Of a stretch of DNA of 64,000 nt, positions 30,221-40,477 are shown one piece after another. The first letter of the stretch is position 1. The number at the start of each line of letters is the position of its first letter. Made by a program: the position numbers and the translations under genes. Source of the stretch: Bradyrhizobium sp. sBnM-33 (GTDB taxonomy: Bacteria > Pseudomonadota > Alphaproteobacteria > Rhizobiales > Xanthobacteraceae); the NCBI RefSeq assembly GCF_032917945.1, contig NZ_CP136624.1, positions 5,084,001 to 5,148,000 of the forward strand, written 5' to 3'. The notes under the pieces were generated by a model. The model ran no database searches, was not told the origin of the DNA, and saw only the letters and a program-made list of their open reading frames with translations.

Positions 30221-30735
30221 ATGGGCCGGAAGCCGGAAAAGCAGACCGCGCCATCACCTGCGGCCGCCGATGTCGCGGAATTGGCGCCGATCACCGCGAT
30301 GATGTCGTCGCGGCTGATGGTGCTGGCCAATCTGCTCAAGCGCGGCGCGATCCTGCGCTATAAGCGGCTGGCGGGCTTGTCCTCGGTGGAGTTCGGTCTG
30401 GTGGCCTCGCTGGGGCGGTGGCCGCCAATGAGCGTTGTCCGGCTTGCGGAGGCGGTTGGCATGGACAAGCGCCAGATCAGCCGGGCGCTGGCGGAACTGG
30501 TCGCGCGCAAGCTGGTCGCCAAGTCGGTCAACCCGCGGGACAACCGCGAGACGCTGGTTTGCCTGACCAAGGCGGGGCTGGCCGCCCATGATGCAATTGT
30601 GGCAGGGCGCAGGAGCGCAACCGGCGCCTGCTGGAACAGCTCGGCAAGGAGGAGCTGCGGTGCTTGCTCGACCAGATCGATCGCCTGACCGACACGGCCG
30701 CCCAAATGCTCGCCGACGAAAAGGATTTGAAGTGA
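30221..30735 (+). pseudogene. MarR-family transcriptional regulator, frameshifted
   Basis: A winged-helix regulator with LSSVEFGLVASLGRW, VVRLAEAVGMDKRQISRAL (recognition helix) and the wing NPRDNRETLVCLT. The frame is lost after DAIVAG, where GGG at 30605-30607 would have to be GGGG; the other phase continues QERNRRLLEQLGKEELRCLL to TGA at 30733-30735. A restored protein would be about 171 residues. As written the dimerisation helix at the C-terminus is destroyed. ATG at 30221 is the likely start. Confidence 0.75.
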
Positions 30736-30934
30736 AAATTTGGGCACCATGCGGCCCGGCCCGCGTTGGTCGGGCGAGGCAGGAACGCAACACTTTTTCG
30801 GGTTCTGCCGACGCATCAAGGGCGGACGGAGACGTGAAACCGGCTTGTCTTGCGCCCTCTGTTGCGCTGCGCTAAGCCAAGAATAATTCCAATCAACGAA
30901 TCTGCGGCCAAATCCGCAGGAAAAGGCCCCGCCG

Positions 30935-31300
30935 ATGAACGGCATCCTGCAGAATTACCTTCCGCTTGTGGTATTTATTGGGGTGGCGAGCCTGATCGGT
31001 CTGGCGCTCCTGATCGCCCCCTTCCTGGTCGCGTTCCAGCAGCCGGACCCGGAAAAGCTCTCCGCCTATGAATGCGGATTCAACGCATTCGACGACGCTC
31101 GCATGAAGTTCGACGTCCGCTTCTACCTGGTTGCGATCCTCTTCATCATCTTCGACCTGGAAGTGGCGTTCCTGTTCCCGTGGGCGGTCGCGTTCGGCAA
31201 GTTAGGGGCCACCGGCTTCTGGTCCATGATGGTGTTCCTGGCCGTCCTCACGGTCGGCTTTGCTTATGAGTGGAAGAAAGGCGCGCTCGAATGGGATTGA
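30935..31300 (+). CDS. nuoA: NADH-quinone oxidoreductase subunit A
   Basis: Small membrane subunit of complex I, which couples NADH oxidation to proton translocation. The 121-residue protein has three transmembrane helices and the conserved loop ending [19 protein letters not shown] (about 46-64). It opens the nuo operon, about 200 bases after the MarR remnant, and overlaps nuoB by 10 bases, which suggests translational coupling. Confidence 0.97.
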   Translation: MNGILQNYLPLVVFIGVASLIGLALLIAPFLVAFQQPDPEKLSAYECGFNAFDDARMKFDVRFYLVAILFIIFDLEVAFLFPWAVAFGKLGATGFWSMMVFLAVLTVGFAYEWKKGALEWD

Positions 31301-31881
31301 GCCCGACAGCAACAGGCTCTTCGCCTGATATCGCGCAGGCGCCGAAGGGCATTCTTGACCCCTCGACCGGCAAGCCGGTCGGGGCCAACGACCCGTTCTT
31401 CCTCGAGGTCAATCATGAGCTGTCAGACAAGGGTTTCTTCGTTGCCGCCGCCGACGATCTGATCACGTGGGCGCGCACCGGCTCGTTGATGTGGATGACG
31501 TTCGGCCTCGCCTGCTGCGCGGTCGAGATGATGCAGGTGTCGATGCCGCGCTACGACGTCGAGCGCTTCGGCTTCGCGCCGCGCGCCTCGCCGCGGCAAT
31601 CGGACGTGATGATCGTGGCGGGTACGCTGACCAACAAGATGGCGCCGGCGCTGCGCAAGGTCTATGACCAGATGCCCGAGCCGCGCTACGTGATCTCGAT
31701 GGGGTCGTGCGCCAATGGCGGCGGCTACTATCATTACTCGTACTCGGTGGTCCGCGGCTGCGACCGCATCGTGCCGATCGACATCTACGTGCCCGGGTGC
31801 CCGCCCACGGCGGAAGCGCTGCTCTACGGCATATTGCTGCTGCAGAAGAAGATCCGGCGCATCGGGACCATCGAACGCTAA
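31291..31881 (+). CDS. nuoB: NADH-quinone oxidoreductase subunit B
   Basis: Carries iron-sulfur cluster N2, the last before quinone. The 196 residues include the paired cysteines in [22 protein letters not shown] and [12 protein letters not shown]. The start at 31291, inside the end of nuoA, is preferred to an ATG 21 bases earlier because it gives the usual alphaproteobacterial N-terminus. Second gene of the operon. Confidence 0.97.
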   Translation: MGLSPTATGSSPDIAQAPKGILDPSTGKPVGANDPFFLEVNHELSDKGFFVAAADDLITWARTGSLMWMTFGLACCAVEMMQVSMPRYDVERFGFAPRASPRQSDVMIVAGTLTNKMAPALRKVYDQMPEPRYVISMGSCANGGGYYHYSYSVVRGCDRIVPIDIYVPGCPPTAEALLYGILLLQKKIRRIGTIER

Positions 31882-31891
31882 GGTTTAGGTA

Positions 31892-32503
31892 ATGGACGAC
31901 GGCAAGCTCGACGCCCTTGGGCAGACGATTGTTAGCGCGCTTCCGGGCGCGGCCACTGCCCATGCGGTCGCGTTCAACCAGCTCACCGTTACGGTCGAGG
32001 CGAGCAAGATCGTCGAGGTCGTCAAATATTTGCGCGACGATCCCGCGCTGCGCTTCGTCAACATTACGGACATCACTGCGGTCGACTATCCCAGCCGCGA
32101 GAAGCGTTTCGACGTGATCTATCATCTGCTGTCGCCGACGCTGAACGAGCGCATCCGCCTGCGCGCCGAAGCCGACGAGACCACCCAGGTGCCCTCGATC
32201 ATCGAGGTGTTTCCCGGTGCTGACTGGTTCGAGCGCGAGACTTACGACCTCTACGGCGTGATCTTCACCGGCCATCCCGACATGCGCCGGCTGCTGACGG
32301 ATTACGGGTTCGACGGTCATCCGCTGCGCAAGGATTTCCCGCTCACCGGTTTCGTCGAGGTGCGCTACGACGACCAGGAGAAGCGGGTGCTGTACGAGCC
32401 CGTCCGTCTCAACCAGGAATTCCGTAAATTCGATTTCCTCTCGCCATGGGAAGGCGCGGACTATCCGCTGCCGGGCGATGAGAAGGCGAAGGAGCAGCCG
32501 TGA
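31892..32503 (+). CDS. nuoC: NADH-quinone oxidoreductase subunit C
   Basis: The 203-residue 30-kDa subunit of the peripheral arm, docking next to NuoD. The family signature is [20 protein letters not shown] near residue 112, followed by [18 protein letters not shown]. It is a separate gene, not fused to nuoD as in E. coli. Its TGA overlaps the GTG start of the next cistron (GTGA). Confidence 0.97.
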   Translation: MDDGKLDALGQTIVSALPGAATAHAVAFNQLTVTVEASKIVEVVKYLRDDPALRFVNITDITAVDYPSREKRFDVIYHLLSPTLNERIRLRAEADETTQVPSIIEVFPGADWFERETYDLYGVIFTGHPDMRRLLTDYGFDGHPLRKDFPLTGFVEVRYDDQEKRVLYEPVRLNQEFRKFDFLSPWEGADYPLPGDEKAKEQP

Positions 32504-32943
32504 ACGCTGTCCGCGCAGCAGAGCAGCCGATCACCGGCGGATGCCTTTGCGGCGCCGTGCGGTTCCGCGCTGTGCTGCAAAGCCCTGACGTCGAGGCCTG
32601 CCATTGCAGCATGTGCCGCAGATGGTCGGCGGGGCCTTATCTGTCGGTGCATTGTGCGAGCGTCGAGATCGACGATGCGGCAAATCTGGGTATCTACCGT
32701 TCGTCGGATTGGGCCGAGCGCGGCTTTTGCACGAAATGCGGGACCTCGCTGCTCTATCGCTTGATCGATGCGCCGGTTTACGCGGTGTCTGCAGAGGCCA
32801 TCGACGAGAACGCGCAGTTTGAGCTTACTAGGCAGATTTTCGTCGACGAGAAGCCTGCTTATTACGAGTTTGCCAATGAGACGGAGAAACTGACCGGTGC
32901 TGAAGTTTTCGCCGCCTTCCAGGCAAGCCAGGCGAAGGGCTGA
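32500..32943 (+). CDS. GFA-family protein embedded in the nuo operon
   Basis: A 147-residue member of the GFA/CENP-V zinc superfamily, with GGCLCGAV near residue 13, [10 protein letters not shown] near 33 and [10 protein letters not shown] near 75. It starts at GTG 32500 inside the nuoC stop and ends seven bases before nuoD, so it is co-translated with complex I genes. It is not a known complex I subunit. Less than half of its sequence resembles the GFA protein at 23845. Its role is unknown; possible links are thiol or aldehyde detoxification. Confidence 0.85.
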   Translation: MNAVRAAEQPITGGCLCGAVRFRAVLQSPDVEACHCSMCRRWSAGPYLSVHCASVEIDDAANLGIYRSSDWAERGFCTKCGTSLLYRLIDAPVYAVSAEAIDENAQFELTRQIFVDEKPAYYEFANETEKLTGAEVFAAFQASQAKG

Positions 32944-32949
32944 TAAGTT

Positions 32950-34140
32950 ATGAACGAACAGAATCTTCGTAACTTCACGATCAACTTCGGGCCGCAGCAT
33001 CCGGCTGCGCACGGTGTGTTGCGCCTCGTGCTGGAGCTCGACGGCGAAGTCGTCGAGCGTGTCGATCCGCATATCGGTTTGCTTCATCGCGGCACCGAAA
33101 AGCTGATCGAGCACAAGACCTACCTCCAGGCGATCCCGTATTTCGACCGGCTCGATTACGTCGCGCCGATGAATCAGGAGCACGCCTTCTGTCTCGCGGC
33201 GGAAAGGCTGCTCGGCATCACGGTGCCGCGCCGCGGCCAATTGATCCGCGTGCTCTATTGCGAGATCGGCCGCATCCTGTCGCATCTGCTCAACGTCACC
33301 ACGCAGGCGATGGACGTCGGCGCTTTGACCCCGCCGCTGTGGGGGTTTGAAGAGCGCGAAAAGCTGATGCAATTTTACGAGCGCGCCTCCGGCTCGCGCA
33401 TGCATGCGGCCTATTTCCGCGTCGGCGGCGTGCACCAGGACCTGCCGCAGAAACTGATCGACGATATCGACGCCTGGTGCGATCCGTTCCTGCAGGTCGT
33501 CGCCGATCTCGACACGCTTTTGACCGGCAATCGCATCTTCAAGCAGCGCAACGTCGACATCGGCGTGGTGACGCTGCAGCAGGCCTGGGAGTGGGGCTTT
33601 TCGGGCGTGATGGTGCGCGGCTCCGGCGCGGCCTGGGACCTCCGCAAGTCGCAGCCTTACGAGTGCTATACCGAGATGGATTTCGACGTTCCGATCGGCA
33701 AGAACGGCGACTGCTACGATCGCTACCTGATCCGCATGGAAGAGATGCGCCAGTCGGTCCGCATCATGAGGCAGTGCATCGCGAAGCTGAACTCGCCGGA
33801 CGGGCAGGGCCCGGTCGTGGTCGAGGACAACAAGATCGCGCCGCCGCGCCGCGGCGAGATGAAGCGCTCGATGGAAGCGCTGATCCACCACTTCAAGCTC
33901 TACACCGAAGGCGTGCACGTGCCGGCCGGCGAGATTTACGCTGCGGTCGAGGCGCCCAAGGGAGAGTTCGGCGTCTACCTGGTCTCCGACGGCACCAACA
34001 AGCCCTACAAGTGCAAGATCCGCGCACCGGGCTTTGCCCATCTGCAGGCGATGGATTTCATCTGCCGCGGCCATCTGCTCGCCGACGTCTCGGCCATCCT
34101 CGGCTCCCTCGACATCGTATTCGGAGAGGTCGATCGGTGA
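32950..34140 (+). CDS. nuoD: NADH-quinone oxidoreductase subunit D
   Basis: The 49-kDa subunit that forms the quinone-binding pocket with NuoB. At 396 residues it is standard length. Visible motifs are [14 protein letters not shown] near residue 12, [23 protein letters not shown] and the C-terminal FGEVDR. Its TGA shares a base with the ATG of the next gene (TGATG). Confidence 0.98.
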   Translation: MNEQNLRNFTINFGPQHPAAHGVLRLVLELDGEVVERVDPHIGLLHRGTEKLIEHKTYLQAIPYFDRLDYVAPMNQEHAFCLAAERLLGITVPRRGQLIRVLYCEIGRILSHLLNVTTQAMDVGALTPPLWGFEEREKLMQFYERASGSRMHAAYFRVGGVHQDLPQKLIDDIDAWCDPFLQVVADLDTLLTGNRIFKQRNVDIGVVTLQQAWEWGFSGVMVRGSGAAWDLRKSQPYECYTEMDFDVPIGKNGDCYDRYLIRMEEMRQSVRIMRQCIAKLNSPDGQGPVVVEDNKIAPPRRGEMKRSMEALIHHFKLYTEGVHVPAGEIYAAVEAPKGEFGVYLVSDGTNKPYKCKIRAPGFAHLQAMDFICRGHLLADVSAILGSLDIVFGEVDR

Positions 34141-35099
34141 TGGCGCAGGCGCCCATCCAGTTTGACCGGGCTTCGGGCGTACTCGAGGGTGCGAACGCGT
34201 GGGAGCGTTTGGCTGCGGTGGCGCTGGTGCTGGGATCGAAGGTGGCGTCGAATTTTTCTCATCGCGGCTACAATCTCTGCGCCAATCTGTTGCGCACGAC
34301 GCTGCCCGAGCGCGGCATACAGGTGAAGCTCAATCCGGACGCCGTCTTCGAGTTTCCCTATGGCGACGGCTACTGGAGCAAGCTGCTCAATCGTACCTAT
34401 AGCTACGAGGACGAACTGGAGCTGCTGTTCAAGGACTCCGCCGACGTCGACTACACGCTGCTCGATTGCGGTGCCAATTACGGCTACTGGTCGGTCCTGG
34501 TGTCGAGCAAGCCGTTCGGTTCGCACAAGGCGATCGCGATCGAACCGTCGGGACAGAATTTTCCGAAGCTGGCCAACAACGCCAAAATCAACGGCAATCG
34601 TTTCGACGTGATGAAATGCGCGATCGGCGCCGCGCGCGGCACTGCGCGCCTGTCCGGCACCAAACATGAGGCGTTCAGCATCGCCGGCGATCAGTCGGAC
34701 GGCGAGGAAGTGCCGGTCATCGCGCTCGACAATCTGCTCGATGACGGCAAGATCGCAGCGGATGGAAAATACCTGATCAAGCTCGACGTCGAGGGCGTCG
34801 AGATCGAGGCCATGAAGGGCGGCGCGCGGCTGATGCAGATCGACAGCGTGCTGCTGTGCGAGGAGCACGGCAACGATCCCGAGCACACCGTGTCGCGCTA
34901 TATCCTCGAACAGACCCCGCTGAAGCTGATCGTCTTCGATCCGCGCAGCCATCGCCTTGAAACCGTGACCGACCTTTCGATTCTGGATCGGATCAAGGTT
35001 TCAACCCATGTCGGCTACAACGTGTTCGGCACCGCAAGCGCATTCTGGCTCGCCCGGATTGATGCGCTCAATGCGAAAGCCGCGCGCCGCGTGCAATGA
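34140..35099 (+). CDS. FkbM-family methyltransferase embedded in the nuo operon
   Basis: A 319-residue SAM-dependent methyltransferase. Motif I is TLLDCGANYGYWSVL near residue 104 and motif II AIAIEPSGQNFPKL; the FkbM signature KLDVEGVEIEAMKGG lies near 215. FkbM relatives methylate oxygen atoms of sugars, lipids or small molecules. It starts at the ATG overlapping the nuoD stop and ends 11 bases before nuoE, so it is part of the transcript. No link with complex I is known. Confidence 0.85.
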   Translation: MAQAPIQFDRASGVLEGANAWERLAAVALVLGSKVASNFSHRGYNLCANLLRTTLPERGIQVKLNPDAVFEFPYGDGYWSKLLNRTYSYEDELELLFKDSADVDYTLLDCGANYGYWSVLVSSKPFGSHKAIAIEPSGQNFPKLANNAKINGNRFDVMKCAIGAARGTARLSGTKHEAFSIAGDQSDGEEVPVIALDNLLDDGKIAADGKYLIKLDVEGVEIEAMKGGARLMQIDSVLLCEEHGNDPEHTVSRYILEQTPLKLIVFDPRSHRLETVTDLSILDRIKVSTHVGYNVFGTASAFWLARIDALNAKAARRVQ

Positions 35100-35110
35100 G
35101 AGACTGAACG

Positions 35111-35722
35111 ATGTCCGTCCGCCGCCTCGCACCGAAGGAATTGCAGCCCGCGAGCTTCACGTTCACGGATGAGAATCTCGCCTGGGCCAAGGCGCAGATC
35201 GCAAAGTATCCGCCGGGTCGACAGGCGTCCGCTGTCATCGCGATCCTTTGGCGCGCGCAGGAGCAGCATGACGGATGGGTGTCGGAAGCCGCGATCCGCG
35301 CGGTCGCCGACCTGCTCGACATGCCCTACATCCGCGTGCTGGAAGTGGCGACCTTCTACACCATGTTCCAGTTGCAGCCGGTCGGCAAGAAGGCCCATGT
35401 CCAGGTTTGCGGCACCACGCCCTGCCGGCTGCGCGGCGCCGGCGACCTAATCGAGGTGTGCCAGAGCCGCATTCATCACGAGCCGTTCCATCTGTCGAAA
35501 GACGGCAATTTCAGTTGGGAAGAGGTTGAGTGCCTGGGCGCCTGCGTGAACGCCCCGATGGTGCAGATCTGGAAGGATACCTACGAGGACCTGACCAAGG
35601 AAAGTTTCGGCAAGGTGCTGGACGGCTTTGCATCGGGCAATCCGCCGAAGCCCGGACCGCAGATCGACCGTCAGTTCTCGGCGCCTGTGGGCGGACCGAC
35701 GACGCTGAAGGAATCCACATGA
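35111..35722 (+). CDS. nuoE: NADH-quinone oxidoreductase subunit E
   Basis: The 24-kDa subunit, holding the N1a [2Fe-2S] cluster. It has 203 residues with [14 protein letters not shown] and [13 protein letters not shown] supplying four cysteines, preceded by the thioredoxin-like part with [12 protein letters not shown]. Downstream are 117 bases before nuoF with only a very short open frame, so spacing is looser than elsewhere in the operon. Confidence 0.97.
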   Translation: MSVRRLAPKELQPASFTFTDENLAWAKAQIAKYPPGRQASAVIAILWRAQEQHDGWVSEAAIRAVADLLDMPYIRVLEVATFYTMFQLQPVGKKAHVQVCGTTPCRLRGAGDLIEVCQSRIHHEPFHLSKDGNFSWEEVECLGACVNAPMVQIWKDTYEDLTKESFGKVLDGFASGNPPKPGPQIDRQFSAPVGGPTTLKEST

Positions 35723-35839
35723 TGCGTAACGCTACATTGTCCGTAAACCGGCCGGAGAGGGCCGCGTGATGGAGAAGTCACGCCATGCCGGGGCTCGCCT
35801 GCGCGCAGTCCAATCGCTGATCTGAGGAAGCTTCAAGTC

Positions 35840-37165
35840 ATGCTCGACGACAAGGATCGCATCTTCAAGAACCTCTATGGGCTCCACGATTGGGGGCTGG
35901 AGGGTGCGCGCCGCCGCGGCGCGTGGGACGGCACCAAGGCGATCATCGACAAGGGCCGCGACTGGATCATCAACGAGATGAAGGCCTCCGGCCTGCGCGG
36001 CCGCGGCGGGGCGGGCTTTCCGACTGGCCTGAAATGGTCGTTCATGCCGAAGGAATCCACCGACGGCCGGCCAAGCTATCTGGTCGTCAATGCCGACGAG
36101 TCGGAGCCCGGCACCTGCAAAGACCGCGAGATCATGCGGCACGACCCGCATCTCCTGGTCGAGGGCTGCCTGCTGGCAAGCTATGCTATGGGCGCGCATG
36201 CCTGCTACATCTATGTGCGCGGCGAATTCATCCGCGAGCGGGAGCGCCTGCAGGCCGCGATCGACCAGGCCTATGACGCAAAACTGGTCGGCAAGGACAA
36301 CGTCAACGGCTGGCCGTTCGACGTCTATGTCGCGCATGGTGCCGGCGCCTATATCTGCGGCGAAGAGACGGCGCTGCTGGAAAGCTTGGAGGGCAAGAAG
36401 GGCCAGCCGCGCCTGAAGCCGCCATTCCCGGCCAATGTCGGTCTCTATGGCTGCCCGACCACCGTCAACAACGTCGAGTCCATCGCGGTCGTGCCTGACA
36501 TCCTCAGGCGCGGCGCGGCGTGGTTCGCGGCCATCGGCCGGCCCAACAATGTCGGCACAAAGCTGTTCTGCGTCTCCGGTCATGTCGAGCGGCCCTGCAA
36601 CGTCGAAGAGGCGATGGGAATTCCATTCCGTGAGCTGATCGAGCGCCATTGCGGCGGCATTCGCGGTGGCTGGGACAATCTGAAAGCCGTGATCCCCGGC
36701 GGCTCGTCGGTGCGCATGGTACCGGCCGAGCAGATCATCGACACGCCGATGGATTTCGACAGCCTCGGCAAGCTGCGCTCCGGGCTCGGCACTGCCGCTG
36801 TCATCGTGATGGACAAGTCGACCGATCTGATCCGGGCGATCGCGCGCATTTCCTATTTCTACAAGCACGAGAGCTGCGGCCAGTGCACGCCGTGCCGCGA
36901 AGGCACGGGGTGGATGTGGCGCGTTCTGACGCGCATGGCCGAGGGCCGCGCCCATAAGCGCGAGATCGACATGCTCCTGGAAGTGACGAAACAGGTCGAG
37001 GGCCACACCATCTGCGCGCTCGGCGACGCTGCCGCATGGCCGATCCAGGGCCTGATCGCGCATTTCCGTCACGAGATCGAGGCGCGCATCGACCAGTATT
37101 CGCACCAGGCCGATATCGACGATACCGGCGTGCGCGATCCCGTGAACCTGGTCGCGGCGGAGTGA
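35840..37165 (+). CDS. nuoF: NADH-quinone oxidoreductase subunit F
   Basis: The NADH-binding flavoprotein, carrying FMN and cluster N3. The 441 residues contain [16 protein letters not shown] near residue 52 (NADH/FMN glycine-rich loop), [19 protein letters not shown] near 170 and [16 protein letters not shown] near 343 with three cluster cysteines. ATG follows GAGGAAGC. It overlaps the next ATG by one base. Confidence 0.98.
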   Translation: MLDDKDRIFKNLYGLHDWGLEGARRRGAWDGTKAIIDKGRDWIINEMKASGLRGRGGAGFPTGLKWSFMPKESTDGRPSYLVVNADESEPGTCKDREIMRHDPHLLVEGCLLASYAMGAHACYIYVRGEFIRERERLQAAIDQAYDAKLVGKDNVNGWPFDVYVAHGAGAYICGEETALLESLEGKKGQPRLKPPFPANVGLYGCPTTVNNVESIAVVPDILRRGAAWFAAIGRPNNVGTKLFCVSGHVERPCNVEEAMGIPFRELIERHCGGIRGGWDNLKAVIPGGSSVRMVPAEQIIDTPMDFDSLGKLRSGLGTAAVIVMDKSTDLIRAIARISYFYKHESCGQCTPCREGTGWMWRVLTRMAEGRAHKREIDMLLEVTKQVEGHTICALGDAAAWPIQGLIAHFRHEIEARIDQYSHQADIDDTGVRDPVNLVAAE

Positions 37166-37659
37166 TGACGATGTCGCAACCGAGCTTCTGGTGGCAGAGA
37201 TACGGGACGCTGGCGCAGATGGCGCAGGCGGCCGTGGCGCTGCTCGGCTTTGTTGCGATCCTGTTCCAGATCAACGAAATCCGCGCCAACAACCGCGCCG
37301 CGAGCGCGCGGCAGGCGTTTCTGGGCTACACCGATTTGGCGTTCAAGAATCCGAAATTCGCGCAGCCGGACTACGAGAAGATCAAGGCGGCCGGCGGCGA
37401 TGAGCAGGTCCAGTACGAGAGCTTCGTCACGTATTTCCTCTACGCCTGCGAGGAAGCGATCGGCGCGTTCGCGGGAAAACGCGAATGGCTGGCCTCCTGC
37501 GACTACGACCTGAAGCCGCATCTGCCGTTCCTGTGCGAGAAGAACGCGGCGCAGCCCGCCTATCTCGCCACCTATGGCGCCGAGACCCAGCGATGGATCA
37601 AGGCGTCGATGAAGACCGCCAGCGTTACACCGCCAGACTGCAAGCTGGGAAAGACTTGA
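37165..37659 (+). CDS. Single-span membrane protein of unknown function embedded in the nuo operon
   Basis: A 164-residue protein with a Trp-rich N-terminus, one transmembrane helix (MAQAAVALLGFVAILFQI, about 16-33), and a soluble domain with several cysteines (ACEEAIG, ASCDYDLKPHLPFLCEKN). It starts at the ATG overlapping the nuoF stop; a second ATG two codons later is possible. It ends five bases before nuoG. I do not recognise a domain with certainty. Its position suggests co-expression with complex I. Confidence 0.75.
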   Translation: MTMSQPSFWWQRYGTLAQMAQAAVALLGFVAILFQINEIRANNRAASARQAFLGYTDLAFKNPKFAQPDYEKIKAAGGDEQVQYESFVTYFLYACEEAIGAFAGKREWLASCDYDLKPHLPFLCEKNAAQPAYLATYGAETQRWIKASMKTASVTPPDCKLGKT

Positions 37660-37664
37660 CCGCA

Positions 37665-39743
37665 ATGACCAAACTTATCATCGACGGCAAAGAGATCGAT
37701 GTGCCTGCGGAGTACACGCTGCTGCAGGCGTGCGAGGCCGCGGGCGCCGAAATTCCGCGCTTCTGCTACCACGAGCGGCTGTCGATCGCCGGCAATTGCC
37801 GGATGTGCCTCGTCGAGGTGAAAGGCGGCCCGAAGCCGGTCGCAAGTTGCGCCTGGGGCGTGCGCGATTGCCGGCCCGGTCCGAAGGGCGAGCCGCCGGA
37901 AATCTCCACCCGTTCGGCGATGGTCAAGAAGGCGCGCGAAGGCGTGATGGAATTCTTGCTGATCAACCACCCGCTGGACTGCCCGATCTGCGATCAGGGT
38001 GGCGAGTGCGATCTGCAGGACCAGGCGATGGGCTATGGCGTCGACACTTCGCGCTTTGCCGAGAACAAGCGCGCGGTCGAGGACAAATATCTGGGCGCGC
38101 TGGTCAAGACCTCGATGAACCGCTGCATCCAGTGCACGCGCTGCGTCCGATTCTCCGCCGAAGTCGCCGGCGCCCCGGAAATGGGCGCCACCGGCCGCGG
38201 CGAGGACATGGAAATCACGACCTATCTGGAGCAGGCGCTGACTTCCGAGCTGCAGGGCAACCTCGTCGATATCTGTCCCGTGGGCGCGCTGACCTCTAAG
38301 CCGTACGCTTTCGCCGCGCGTCCGTGGGAGCTCGGCAAGACGCAGTCGGTGGACGTCATGGATGGCGTCGGTTCCGCGATCCGCGTCGACACCCGGGGCC
38401 GCGAGGTGATGCGGATCCTGCCGCGCATCAACGAGGCGGTGAACGAGGAATGGATTTCCGATAAGACCCGTCACGTCGTCGACGGCCTGCGCACGCAGCG
38501 GCTCGACCGGCCCTATGTCCGCGAGAACGGGAAGCTTCGGGCCGCCTCGTGGCAGGAGGCCTTCGCGGCGATCGCCGCCAAGGTCAGCATGAGCGACGGC
38601 AAGCGGATCGGAGCCATTGCCGGTGACCTCGCCGCGGTCGAAGAGATGTTCGCGCTCAAGGATCTACTCGGCCGATACGGCTCCAGCAATCTGGCGGTGC
38701 AGGGCGGCGACGCCTTCGACCCCAAGGCGGGACGGGCGACCTACATCTTCAATCCGACCATTGCGGGCATCGAGCAGGCTGACGCGCTCCTGATCATCGG
38801 CTCCAACCCGCGCAAGGAAGCCGCCGTCCTCAACGCGCGGATCCGCAAGCGCTGGCGCACGGGTCAGCTCAAGGTCGGCCTGGTCGGCGCCAAGGCCGAT
38901 CTGACCTATGACTACGACTATCTCGGCGCGGGCACGGGTACGCTGGCAGAACTCGCCAGCGGCAAGCATTCCTTCGCCGAGGTGCTGAAGGGCGCCAAGA
39001 ACCCGATCGTGCTGGTCGGCGCCGGTTCGCTGGCGCGCCATGACGGGGCGGCGGTGCTTTCGCTGGCGGCCAAGGTTGCGGCAGGCACCGGCGCGCTCAA
39101 GGACGGCTGGAACGGCTTTGCCGTGCTGCAGGATACCGCCTCGCGCGCGGGCGCGCTCGATATCGGCTTTGCGCCCGGCAAAGGCGGCCTCAACCTGGCG
39201 CAGATGACGACGTTCGGCACGCTCGACGTGCTGTTCCTGTTGGGGGCGGATGAGGTGAAGGTGCCGGACGGCACGTTCGTGGTCTATATCGGCACCCATG
39301 GCGACCGCGGCGCGCACCGCGCCGACATTATCCTGCCAGGCGCGGCCTACACCGAAAAATCCGGCCTCTACGTCAACACTGAGGGCAGGGTGCAGACCGC
39401 CAGCCGCGCGGCGTTTCCGCCCGGCGAGGCGCGCGAGGACTGGGCGATCGTCCGCGCATTGTCGGACGTGCTCGGCAAGAAGCTGCCCTACGACTCGCTG
39501 CAGGCGCTGCGCCAGGCGCTGTTCAAGGCCTTCCCGCACCTGATGCGGATCGACCAGATCGAGCCCGGCAAAGCCAGTGACGTCACTGCGCTCGCAGGCA
39601 AGAAGGGCGGCAAGCTCGACAAGACCCCGTTCAAGAGTTCGGTCGAGGATTTCTATCTGACCAACCCCATCGCGCGGGCCTCGGCGGTGATGGCGGAATG
39701 TTCCCGGCTGGCGTCCGGGAAAATGCTGACGGCAGCGGAGTAA
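37665..39743 (+). CDS. nuoG: NADH-quinone oxidoreductase subunit G
   Basis: The 75-kDa subunit with clusters N1b, N4 and N5. The 692 residues begin with a ferredoxin-like domain (CYHERLSIAGNCRMCLVEV near 34), then HPLDCPICDQGGECDLQD (His plus three Cys of N5), NRCIQCTRCVRF and CPVGAL (N4), and a long molybdopterin-oxidoreductase-like domain without Mo ligands. ATG at 37665 gives the conserved MTKLIIDGKEI start. Intact over 2 kb. Confidence 0.98.
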   Translation: MTKLIIDGKEIDVPAEYTLLQACEAAGAEIPRFCYHERLSIAGNCRMCLVEVKGGPKPVASCAWGVRDCRPGPKGEPPEISTRSAMVKKAREGVMEFLLINHPLDCPICDQGGECDLQDQAMGYGVDTSRFAENKRAVEDKYLGALVKTSMNRCIQCTRCVRFSAEVAGAPEMGATGRGEDMEITTYLEQALTSELQGNLVDICPVGALTSKPYAFAARPWELGKTQSVDVMDGVGSAIRVDTRGREVMRILPRINEAVNEEWISDKTRHVVDGLRTQRLDRPYVRENGKLRAASWQEAFAAIAAKVSMSDGKRIGAIAGDLAAVEEMFALKDLLGRYGSSNLAVQGGDAFDPKAGRATYIFNPTIAGIEQADALLIIGSNPRKEAAVLNARIRKRWRTGQLKVGLVGAKADLTYDYDYLGAGTGTLAELASGKHSFAEVLKGAKNPIVLVGAGSLARHDGAAVLSLAAKVAAGTGALKDGWNGFAVLQDTASRAGALDIGFAPGKGGLNLAQMTTFGTLDVLFLLGADEVKVPDGTFVVYIGTHGDRGAHRADIILPGAAYTEKSGLYVNTEGRVQTASRAAFPPGEAREDWAIVRALSDVLGKKLPYDSLQALRQALFKAFPHLMRIDQIEPGKASDVTALAGKKGGKLDKTPFKSSVEDFYLTNPIARASAVMAECSRLASGKMLTAAE

Positions 39744-39747
39744 TGCG

Positions 39748-40467
39748 ATGAAAGTCATCGGCCTCATCGGCGGCATGAGCTGCGAGTCGACCGCGCATTA
39801 TTACGCGCGGCTGAACGGGCGCGTCCGCGAGGCCCTCGGTGGCTTGCATTCGGCCGAAATCTTGATGTGGTCAGTCGATTTCGCCCCGATTGCACAGATG
39901 CAGGCAGAAGGCCGTTGGGAGGAAGCGGGCGTGCGTCTTGCTGCCATCGCCAGGCGCCTGGAAGGGGCGGGGGCAGAGGTGATCGTGCTCGCGACCAACA
40001 CCATGCACAAGGTCGCTGACGCCATCGAGACCGCGATCGGCATCCCCTTTCTGCACATCGCTGACGCGACCGCGGAGAAGATCCGCACCTCCGGCAAGCG
40101 CAAACCCGCCATCATGGCGACTCGCTTTACCATGGAGCAGGATTTCTACACCGGCCGGCTGCGAGAGAAGTTCGGCCTCGATGCGATCACGCCGGACGAA
40201 GCCGATCGTGCACTGGTGCATCAGATTATCTATGACGAGCTTTGCGTCGGACGCGTCACCGACGCCTCGCGGGCTGTCTTTGTTGACGTCGCGCGGCGGC
40301 TTAAGGCAAAGGGCGCGGACTGCCTTGTGCTTGGCTGCACCGAAGTCGGTATGCTGCTCAACGGGGGGAATTCGCCGCTTCCGATGTTCGACACTACTTT
40401 GATCCATGCCGACGCCGCGGTGAATTTCGCGCTCGGCCACGTCCCAACCGCGCAAGCAGCAGAATGA
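39748..40467 (+). CDS. Aspartate/glutamate racemase family protein, YgeA-like, embedded in the nuo operon
   Basis: A 239-residue amino-acid racemase of the YgeA group. The pair Thr83 (in [11 protein letters not shown]) and Cys198 (in LGCTEVG) matches the Thr/Cys catalytic pair known for E. coli L-DER, in place of the two cysteines of ordinary aspartate racemase. It would racemise amino acids, perhaps broadly, in the cytoplasm. It starts four bases after nuoG and ends 10 bases before nuoH, so it is transcribed with complex I. A metabolic link is not obvious. Confidence 0.88.
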   Translation: MKVIGLIGGMSCESTAHYYARLNGRVREALGGLHSAEILMWSVDFAPIAQMQAEGRWEEAGVRLAAIARRLEGAGAEVIVLATNTMHKVADAIETAIGIPFLHIADATAEKIRTSGKRKPAIMATRFTMEQDFYTGRLREKFGLDAITPDEADRALVHQIIYDELCVGRVTDASRAVFVDVARRLKAKGADCLVLGCTEVGMLLNGGNSPLPMFDTTLIHADAAVNFALGHVPTAQAAE

Positions 40468-40477
40468 GCGTGATCTG

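Noticed and set aside
32461..34074. 537-codon open frame opposite nuoD and the embedded GFA gene
   Set aside because: Antisense shadow of GC-rich coding sequence; low-complexity composition rich in Arg, His, Asp and Val, and no motif.
35732..37105. 457-codon open frame opposite nuoF
   Set aside because: Shadow frame; nuoF on the plus strand has all cofactor motifs.
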